Source: Psychrobacter sp. Cmf 22.2 (GTDB lineage Bacteria; Pseudomonadota; Gammaproteobacteria; Pseudomonadales; Moraxellaceae). Taken from it: DNA of 64,000 bases. Under the pieces are notes generated by a model. It was not told where the DNA came from, made no database searches, and saw only the letters and a list, made by a program, of their open reading frames with translations. The DNA lies in NCBI RefSeq assembly GCF_001921745.1, contig NZ_MRYA01000001.1:248001-312000 (forward strand), given 5' to 3'. Position 1 is the first letter of the stretch. Each line of letters starts with the position of its first letter. The position numbers and the translations under genes are program-made. Positions 57,626-64,000 of the stretch are shown here, piece by piece.

Positions 57626-58633
57626 ATGATAAACCATTTAATCACACAAAAAAACTGGCAAACGCAATTATCCGAAGCAATTACATCAGTAGATGAGTTG
57701 CTTGAGATACTCAATCTTGAAACATTAAAAAATCAAATTTATATACCAGCACATTTCCCTTTACGTGTCCCGCGTGCCTTTGTCGCTAAAATGACTGTCG
57801 GTGACGTGCATGACCCTTTATTAAAACAGGTATTACCAGACACCCAAGAACAAATCGCTGTGACGGGTTATGTCACTGATCCATTAGCCGAGAACGATCA
57901 AAACCCAATTAAGGGGCTACTACATAAATACCAATCTAGAGTGCTATTAACCGTCACTGGTGCATGCGCTATCCACTGTCGTTACTGCTTTCGTCAGCAC
58001 TTTGATTATAATGCCAATATGCCAACTTCCACCGAACATTTAGCGATTGCTTCTTATATTAAGGAGCATCCTGAAGTAAATGAGGTTATCTTGAGTGGCG
58101 GTGATCCATTAAGTGTCTCTAATCGGCGTTTGTTTGGCTGGCTTGACACCTTGGAGGCAATATCACAACTGACGACCATTCGCTTGCATACACGCATGCC
58201 ATTAGTGATTCCTGAACGCCTAGATCATGCTTTGCTAGATCGCTTTAGTCAAAGCCGCTGTAACATCGTTATGGTCGTTCATTGCAATCATGCCAATGAG
58301 ATTGATACCAATACGGCGCAGTATTTGCAGCGTGCACGGGTCGCAGGCATTATTTTATTAAACCAAGCTGTCTTATTAAAGGGTATTAATGACAGTGTTG
58401 AGACCCAAATTGCCCTCAGTCGGCGTTTGTTTGCAGCGGGCGTTTTGCCTTATTACTTACATGTACTTGATAAGGTTTTGGGGGCCGCTCATTTTGATAA
58501 AGATGAGCAGTCTGCTATTGATCTATATTGGTCGTTGTTAGCTGGGCTTCCTGGATATCTTGTGCCCAAACTGGTAAAAGAGTTACCAAACCGACCATTT
58601 AAGGTGCCAATTAATATTTATAAAGACAGTTGA
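57626..58633 (+). CDS. epmB: EF-P beta-lysylation protein EpmB (lysine 2,3-aminomutase-like)
   Basis: This 335-residue radical SAM enzyme converts (S)-alpha-lysine to (R)-beta-lysine for EF-P modification. The [4Fe-4S] motif is CAIHCRYCFRQHF with Cys114, Cys118 and Cys121. Other family features are EVILSGGDPLSV and LHTRMPLVIPERL. It is about the standard length of E. coli EpmB (342). It is divergent from efp with a 230-base spacer. The ligase gene epmA is not in the window. Confidence 0.95.
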   Translation: MINHLITQKNWQTQLSEAITSVDELLEILNLETLKNQIYIPAHFPLRVPRAFVAKMTVGDVHDPLLKQVLPDTQEQIAVTGYVTDPLAENDQNPIKGLLHKYQSRVLLTVTGACAIHCRYCFRQHFDYNANMPTSTEHLAIASYIKEHPEVNEVILSGGDPLSVSNRRLFGWLDTLEAISQLTTIRLHTRMPLVIPERLDHALLDRFSQSRCNIVMVVHCNHANEIDTNTAQYLQRARVAGIILLNQAVLLKGINDSVETQIALSRRLFAAGVLPYYLHVLDKVLGAAHFDKDEQSAIDLYWSLLAGLPGYLVPKLVKELPNRPFKVPINIYKDS

Positions 58634-58760
58634 GGTATGCAGCACAGTAAGTTGTGGTAATATGTTTTGCTGAACATTAGTAACGCTTTATAATGCATCA
58701 CATATACAAGTAATATAGCGCCTGTTCACTTAAGAATAGATGTTTTATTAAAGAGGGCTT

Positions 58761-60545
58761 ATGATGACGTTGTCAGATTTTCAGGAACATCTATCACGTA
58801 AGGCACCATTAAAACAATCCTCGCGTAAATATGTGGATGGTCAAGAACAGCAGCTACGCAAGTGGGCTGCAAGCTTACCAACACAAACTGAGGCTCAGCA
58901 AGTAGGACAGATAGAGCAGGTGCTCAATGAGCTTACGACCGCAGACTTAGATGATAAACTGCGTCTTAAGCTTTTAATGATTGTGTCTTGTGCATCCGAT
59001 CGCTTGATTACCTCTTTGCACAAGCATTATCATTATGAGTTAGGCGCACTTAGCAAGGCGCAGCTAATATATGTGGCTCAAGTCAAATCATTATACTATT
59101 CGACCATATTAGCCTACGACAGTATCATACAACGTAAAAGCTTGATTTTAAATGAGCAGAAGACCCCGTCGACAGGCCGAGGTTGGAAGCGTTTTTTGTC
59201 GTTAGCTAAAACATCACCGCCTATTTTGGCCGCTGCTATTTATCAGTCACTCGCCGTTTATCAAAAATTATTGAGTGAGCAAAACATATCCTACCAGTCA
59301 TCACCATCGCATTTATGGGTCGCATTTAATGAGCTATACGACTTAGCTTGCCAAATAAATGTGGCACATACCGACTTAAGCATGCAAGTAGTTGCCAAGC
59401 AGGCACGAAGCATTCACGATTTATATGTACAGATTTGCTTATGTAGTTTATTGAATGTCCGTGCTATGCGTCGCTCCAATATGCTATTGCTCCAGCGTTT
59501 ACTACCATTATGGGCAACTTATGTCTATGCCACTATCGAGCCACAGACTGAGACGCGCATCTTTGTAGATTTACAAAGTGGCAATCCACCTGATTATCTT
59601 ACTGCCAGCTCCGCCATTAATCCCTATGAAGAGCACCATCGTTGTTTGTTTATCGAAATTGGACCATTGTTAACATACTTACAGCAGCGCAAGCAGGCGT
59701 TGGTTGATAGTAATAATGCTGCGATTGAATATCAGCTGGTAAATAAAGTACTGATGGCAATGAATCATCGCTATGTTGAGCGAACAATGGCAATATCAAC
59801 CAAGTATCATTCAAAACAGCGTGCGACCGTTATTAGTGGTTTTAATAATATTCATTACAAGGTGGCTGGTGCGCAGAGCTTGAGGCATCTGATAGCTGTC
59901 AAAGAGTTAGCAGATGAGCAGCTACCACGCTATGATACGCAGCCCAAAAAGGATGGTTTACAGGGTAAGCTTGAGGTAGAAGTGGTTGACAGTACAGATA
60001 TATCATCACAGCTTAGAGCTTTACATTTGTTATCTTCAGAAGATTTAATAGCATCACTATTAAAGACAGCTGATGAGACGAAAGGACAACGATCAGGTTT
60101 GTCCAAAGCTGGCATATCAGATGTCGATACAGACAGTAGTAATACGCTTGATACAGCGCCACCACCACTTAGCCTTATGAGTCTGTTCTTATTAGATTAT
60201 CCCCATAACGACAGCAAATATAAATGGTCAATGGGTATGGTACGCTGGCTCAATCTTGATAATAAGCCCATTGAGGTTGAATGGCAGGTACTTGGTCATG
60301 GATTGACGGCTTGTGCTTTGCGTTTAGACATCAGAGACCATCGTGGACAAAGCTTTATGCCAGCTTTTATGGTGGCGGGTGATAAGGACTTACAAACGGA
60401 GTTCACCATTATAGTGCCTTCTTATCATTTTCAATCTAATGACAAAGTCATGCTACGTCTCAACGATAAACAAAAAACACTCTGTTTACAGCAATGTCTA
60501 ATCAATAGTGAAGAGTTTAGCCAGTATAAAGTGATACAGATTTAA
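58761..60545 (+). CDS. Uncharacterised 594-residue cytosolic protein upstream of fimX-like gene
   Basis: This protein has no signal peptide or membrane segment. Residues 1-380 look largely helical, with Gln/Leu-rich stretches. A Ser/Asp/Thr-rich linker lies around 450-470, and the C-terminal 110 residues (SLFLLDYPHNDSKYKWSMGMVRW onward) look like a small beta barrel reminiscent of PilZ-like folds. I cannot name the family. The next gene, 110 bases downstream on the same strand, is a FimX-like cyclic-di-GMP protein, so a signalling link is possible but unproven. Confidence 0.75.
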   Translation: MMTLSDFQEHLSRKAPLKQSSRKYVDGQEQQLRKWAASLPTQTEAQQVGQIEQVLNELTTADLDDKLRLKLLMIVSCASDRLITSLHKHYHYELGALSKAQLIYVAQVKSLYYSTILAYDSIIQRKSLILNEQKTPSTGRGWKRFLSLAKTSPPILAAAIYQSLAVYQKLLSEQNISYQSSPSHLWVAFNELYDLACQINVAHTDLSMQVVAKQARSIHDLYVQICLCSLLNVRAMRRSNMLLLQRLLPLWATYVYATIEPQTETRIFVDLQSGNPPDYLTASSAINPYEEHHRCLFIEIGPLLTYLQQRKQALVDSNNAAIEYQLVNKVLMAMNHRYVERTMAISTKYHSKQRATVISGFNNIHYKVAGAQSLRHLIAVKELADEQLPRYDTQPKKDGLQGKLEVEVVDSTDISSQLRALHLLSSEDLIASLLKTADETKGQRSGLSKAGISDVDTDSSNTLDTAPPPLSLMSLFLLDYPHNDSKYKWSMGMVRWLNLDNKPIEVEWQVLGHGLTACALRLDIRDHRGQSFMPAFMVAGDKDLQTEFTIIVPSYHFQSNDKVMLRLNDKQKTLCLQQCLINSEEFSQYKVIQI

Positions 60546-60654
60546 TTGAATAAGATTGCTACAATCAGCACTTTTATACAAAATTAAGCATTGCTCAAGT
60601 CTACTCGTAATCTAGTATACTGTAACGACGGTTATAAGAATAAAAAGGCCCATT

Positions 60655-62739
60655 ATGCGTACCAAAAATATCCTAAATCTCTTAGTTATAGACGAAGACC
60701 AGCTTTATGCTGAGCGTTTAGTCAGCTTATTATCTGCTTACTACGATGAAGTCAATCTTGGGTTTTTGGATGACAGAGAAGAGCTGTTAAAGACACTGCG
60801 ACATCAATGGGACGTCTTGGTATTTGGGCGCGCCTACGATTTAAGCTTTACTGATGTGGTCGGTATCGTGCAGGAGCAAAATCTTGATCTCCCAATCATT
60901 GGTCTGATGAGCGATGAGATGGCTAATACTGGTCGCAACGATGACGGTTTGCCCGCAGTCATCGATGGGGTGATGGTAAAGGCACTACTAGCAGACAAAG
61001 AGATACAAGTGGTGATGGCGATCTGCCTACAACATGCCAATCTACGTAGCCTACGACAGCTTAACACCCTACGTCATGTACTCTCTGAGGCCGAGCAGCG
61101 CGCTAATATCTTAATTAAAAACTCTAAAAGTGCGGTCGCTTATATCGATCAAGGCATTCATATTTTTGCCAATGAACCCTATTTAAAATTGTTTAATTTT
61201 GAATCAATGGACGAGATTATTGGTTTGCCAGTCATTGATTTCATTGCTGGTAAAGATAATGTCAAAGGTTTTAAGGAGTTTTTACGTCAATTTGATAAGG
61301 GAAATCGTGATCAAGTTGAATTTAACTTTGACAGTAAACGTATGGACGGTAGTACTTTTGAGGCGAAGCTACAACTTGCAGTCGCTACGCTAGATGGTGA
61401 GCCAGTTACTCAGATCATCATTCAGCAAAATAACAATAACAGCGCTGAGATTGCTGAGCGTTTGGCCGCAGCAGAGCGACAGGACAGCTTGACAGGACTA
61501 TACAACCGTCGCGGCTTTGAAGAGCGTTTTGAAGCTCTACATCAGTCGGTAGTAGAAGGCAAAGCCCATGCAGCACTATTATATATACAGTTGGATAATA
61601 TTGGTAAAATCAGTAGTAGCTTAGGCTTGCAGGGCGTAGACACTACCATTCAGCAAGTGGCTCGTATGCTTGAGCAGACAGTAGCAGAGGGACACATTAG
61701 CCGTTTTAGTGATACGGCATTTACAGTGTTAATCGAAGACTTATCCTCTAAAGCGCTGGTCGATCTTGCTGAAAGTATCCGTCAACATATCAGCGATATG
61801 CTCATTGAAGTCGATAAACGCACAACCAGTACGACTGTGAGTATTGGTATCGTCAAAATAGAACCCAATGCTGCTGAACCACAAGTATTGTTTGATCGTG
61901 CGGTTGACGCGATAAACCATATCAGAGTTGAAACTGCAAATCACGGTAACGCTTATCACTTGTATGATCCAAGTGAGCATGCAAATAGCGACGATAGCGC
62001 TCTGGCCGAATATTTGGTAAGCGCTATCACGCACAATCGCTTTGAGCTGTTTTTTCAGCCAATCTATGATATCAACCAAGATCGTAGTGACTTCTTTGAA
62101 GTTTATTTGCGTCTACCGTTAGCCGATGCTGATAATACTGTGCTGACACCTGACAAATTTATGACAGTCGCCAAAACGCACCACTTACGTGAAAAAATAG
62201 ATCGCTGGATATTAATAAATGCCTGCAAACAGTTAAATGAGGTGCGTAAGACCCATCCTGAAGCTCGTCTATTGATACAGCTCACCAGCGCTTCATTGAT
62301 CGATAAAAAGCTGCCAAGCGTAGCCAGTCAGTTGATCAAGGCGGTGGGCGGTGTATCTGGCGCATTGACAATTCAGTTCAATGAGCAAGATGTTGCCAAT
62401 CATCTTACCATTGCCAAATCCCAGTTTGCTGCTTTAAGCGATGTCGGTTGTCAAATAGGTATTCATAATTTTGGTACTTCAGCAAAATCGATTGAGATTG
62501 CTGAATTTGTACAGCCTGATATGACGCGCCTTGCACATGATTATGTAAATGAGATTAGCAAACCTGATAATTTAGAGGCGATTAAATCTTTAATCGTACG
62601 CACCAATGAGCTTAATATTGATGTATTGATGCCCTATATTGAGGAGGCTGCTACGATGTCGGTATCTTGGAGTGTCGGTGCGCGTTATTTGCAAGGGTAT
62701 TATCTAGAAATGCCAAGTAACACGATGAATATCGCCTAA
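60655..62739 (+). CDS. FimX-like degenerate REC-PAS-GGDEF-EAL protein
   Basis: This 694-residue protein has an N-terminal receiver-like domain (about residues 5-130, opening NLLVIDEDQLYAERLVSLL). A PAS domain (about 150-265), a GGDEF domain (about 275-435) and an EAL domain (about 445-690) follow. The GGDEF motif reads RFSDTAFTVL instead of GGDEF, and EAL reads EVYLRL, so both catalytic sites look lost. This matches FimX, the cyclic-di-GMP receptor that controls type IV pilus assembly and twitching in Pseudomonas. Receptor function and pilus control are inferred. ATG is preceded by AAAAAGG. Confidence 0.85.
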   Translation: MRTKNILNLLVIDEDQLYAERLVSLLSAYYDEVNLGFLDDREELLKTLRHQWDVLVFGRAYDLSFTDVVGIVQEQNLDLPIIGLMSDEMANTGRNDDGLPAVIDGVMVKALLADKEIQVVMAICLQHANLRSLRQLNTLRHVLSEAEQRANILIKNSKSAVAYIDQGIHIFANEPYLKLFNFESMDEIIGLPVIDFIAGKDNVKGFKEFLRQFDKGNRDQVEFNFDSKRMDGSTFEAKLQLAVATLDGEPVTQIIIQQNNNNSAEIAERLAAAERQDSLTGLYNRRGFEERFEALHQSVVEGKAHAALLYIQLDNIGKISSSLGLQGVDTTIQQVARMLEQTVAEGHISRFSDTAFTVLIEDLSSKALVDLAESIRQHISDMLIEVDKRTTSTTVSIGIVKIEPNAAEPQVLFDRAVDAINHIRVETANHGNAYHLYDPSEHANSDDSALAEYLVSAITHNRFELFFQPIYDINQDRSDFFEVYLRLPLADADNTVLTPDKFMTVAKTHHLREKIDRWILINACKQLNEVRKTHPEARLLIQLTSASLIDKKLPSVASQLIKAVGGVSGALTIQFNEQDVANHLTIAKSQFAALSDVGCQIGIHNFGTSAKSIEIAEFVQPDMTRLAHDYVNEISKPDNLEAIKSLIVRTNELNIDVLMPYIEEAATMSVSWSVGARYLQGYYLEMPSNTMNIA

Positions 62740-63002
62740 GCAAGTTTTACTTCAATGAGACTATGTGTTTTCTGAGATTATGTGTTGTCAGCTTAAGCTA
62801 GAAACGGTGAGCCCTACCGAGGGTTCTGCTGATCTCAATCTCTTTTGCTTATTACTCAGTAGCCAACTGCTAATGCGTTTTGTCAGAGTACGCATATCAG
62901 CTCATAAGCGTACTATCATCTCTGCAACCCCATCGTACGTCTGCTATCGTCCCTACAAGCTGATAAACCGTCTCAACCCATAAATATAAAGAATATATAA
63001 AT
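62740..63002. other. Intergenic region before the cytochrome gene
   Basis: This 263-base spacer holds a weak 7-bp hairpin near 62808-62825 without a T-run. No gene or clear promoter was recognised. Confidence 0.4.
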
Positions 63003-63563
63003 ATGCCGATTAACGTCAATATTTCATTCAGTGGTATATTAATTGCAGTGCCTGTATTGATGATGCTTACAGTACTCACTGCTTGCGAGCGTACCCCGCC
63101 TGATTATCGTGACCCTGTTACCTTACCCGTGTATAGCGCAGGAGACGCTGATAATGGCGCTATCATTTATGAAGAAGCTTGTGGTCAATGCCATCAGCTA
63201 AGTCCAGGAAGTAATAAAAAAGGCCCACAATTAATGAACATATATGGGGCGCCAGCAGCTGAACTGGAGGACTATGACTATGGGGCAGCATTAGCAAACT
63301 CAGGCTGGGTATGGGATGCTAAAACTTTAGATCCTTATATTGCTGATGCTCAAAAAGCAATGCCAGAGTCAAAAATGTTGTCAGACCCGATGCCAGACGC
63401 CAGTGAACGCGCTGATATTATCGCTTACCTATCCACTTTGCGTATGGCCACTCCTGCTGTCAATAGCGATGGAGAACCCATCAAGGCTGAGCATACAAAA
63501 ATGAATGATGAGCCAGTTGAGATAGCAGAAGGCGTAGAAAACCAACCTGCCGCCAGCTTCTGA
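63003..63563 (+). CDS. c-type cytochrome lipoprotein
   Basis: This 186-residue exported protein has a signal peptide with lipobox LTAC (Cys28) and one heme site CGQCH (Cys60, Cys63, His64). The following segment resembles class I cytochrome c, with the axial Met expected in AMPESKM. A polar tail of about 40 residues ends the protein. It is probably a membrane-tethered periplasmic electron carrier; its partner is unknown. Confidence 0.88.
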   Translation: MPINVNISFSGILIAVPVLMMLTVLTACERTPPDYRDPVTLPVYSAGDADNGAIIYEEACGQCHQLSPGSNKKGPQLMNIYGAPAAELEDYDYGAALANSGWVWDAKTLDPYIADAQKAMPESKMLSDPMPDASERADIIAYLSTLRMATPAVNSDGEPIKAEHTKMNDEPVEIAEGVENQPAASF

Positions 63564-63733
63564 TAAAAAGAGTTGCTCAAGCTTGGTTTATTTTTTAACT
63601 TTCTCATTGTTATTAGATCGCTTTTGCTTGTGTTTTTTATCTTATTAAAAAAGCGTATTGGATATTACTTACCACTCTTGATGAGTTTATGTGACAATAT
63701 TTTAGTACGCACTAATAAAGTTGGTAGTTTATT

Positions 63734-64000
63734 ATGCACCAAAGCCATGCTTACGATGTCGCATCTCACAAAAATGTTGTACCTCCATTAGAGTCAGACT
63801 CTGGTTTAAGTGATTCAAACGATGTTACCGATGACTATCTAGCCAATCAGCGTCAAGTGGCACAGTTGCTTGTACAACTAAATCAAATCGTGCTTGATAA
63901 GCCGCAGGTGGTGAAGCTGGCACTGAGCTGCGTGCTGGCAGGTGGGCATCTACTCCTACAAGACTTGCCTGGCATGGGCAAAACGACGTTGGCTCAAGGG
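63734..64000 (+). CDS. MoxR family AAA ATPase, 3'-truncated by window edge
   Basis: The first 89 residues are visible. A polar N terminus of about 35 residues precedes helix QVAQLLVQLNQIVLDKPQVV and the Walker A site DLPGMGKTTLAQG, as in MoxR-type ATPases. These act as chaperones for metal-cofactor or von Willebrand-domain proteins, usually with DUF58 and VWA genes downstream, which would lie outside the window. The ribosome site is weak. Confidence 0.85.
   Translation, partial: MHQSHAYDVASHKNVVPPLESDSGLSDSNDVTDDYLANQRQVAQLLVQLNQIVLDKPQVVKLALSCVLAGGHLLLQDLPGMGKTTLAQG

Noticed and set aside
63573..63791. A 72-residue plus-strand open frame after the cytochrome gene
   Set aside because: It overlaps the MoxR-type gene start in another frame and lacks a ribosome site; the hydrophobic start comes from T-rich DNA.

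Overview
The window reads as chromosome of a gammaproteobacterium of the Moraxellaceae, most likely Psychrobacter. This is an inference from the moderately AT-rich composition, the protein sequences, and several gene neighbourhoods that I recall from Acinetobacter, Psychrobacter and Pseudomonas: uvrA / MFS / ssb, gspN-gspC-gspD, ypjD divergent from ffh, and efp divergent from epmB. No rRNA or tRNA genes, CRISPR array, prophage or classical IS element was recognised.

Layout. 1-7.5 kb: the 3' end of htpG, a membrane-anchored C13 (legumain-like) peptidase, S-formylglutathione hydrolase, a DUF2805 protein, rpe, three small unknowns, and the rpmB-rpmG ribosomal operon on the minus strand. 8-15.8 kb: one giant gene for a 2605-residue Ig-like-repeat lipoprotein. 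16-24.6 kb: purU, ypjD, ffh, then a plus-strand run of tsaB, uppP, rsmJ, a small membrane protein, ubiA and a DUF4112 protein. 24.7-29.7 kb: a minus-strand set (lipoprotein, yjbQ, mnmC, a coiled-coil membrane protein, yciI, yciB) facing rnm. 31-40 kb: a membrane diguanylate cyclase, truD, a Rieske/FAD reductase, a GNAT acetyltransferase, glutathione reductase and a split ThrE-type exporter. 40-41.3 kb: a REP-associated tyrosine transposase (RAYT) flanked by REP-like palindromes. 41.4-48 kb: uvrA, an MFS transporter, ssb and an H-NS-like gene. 48.2-52.4 kb: type II secretion genes gspN-gspC-gspD. 52.9-60.5 kb: a TatD hydrolase, tcdA, a hybrid histidine kinase, efp/epmB and a large uncharacterised protein. 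60.6-64 kb: a FimX-like degenerate GGDEF/EAL protein, a c-type cytochrome lipoprotein and the start of a MoxR-type ATPase that runs off the window.

Most genes are housekeeping: translation and tRNA modification (rpmB, rpmG, tsaB, tcdA, mnmC, truD, rsmJ, efp, epmB), membrane targeting and the envelope (ffh, uppP, yciB, gspNCD), and DNA maintenance (uvrA, ssb). The less ordinary content is the giant alternating-module lipoprotein, the RAYT/REP locus, a dispersed inverted-repeat element near 34.1 and 37.0 kb, the membrane C13 peptidase, and the cyclic-di-GMP/two-component signalling genes.
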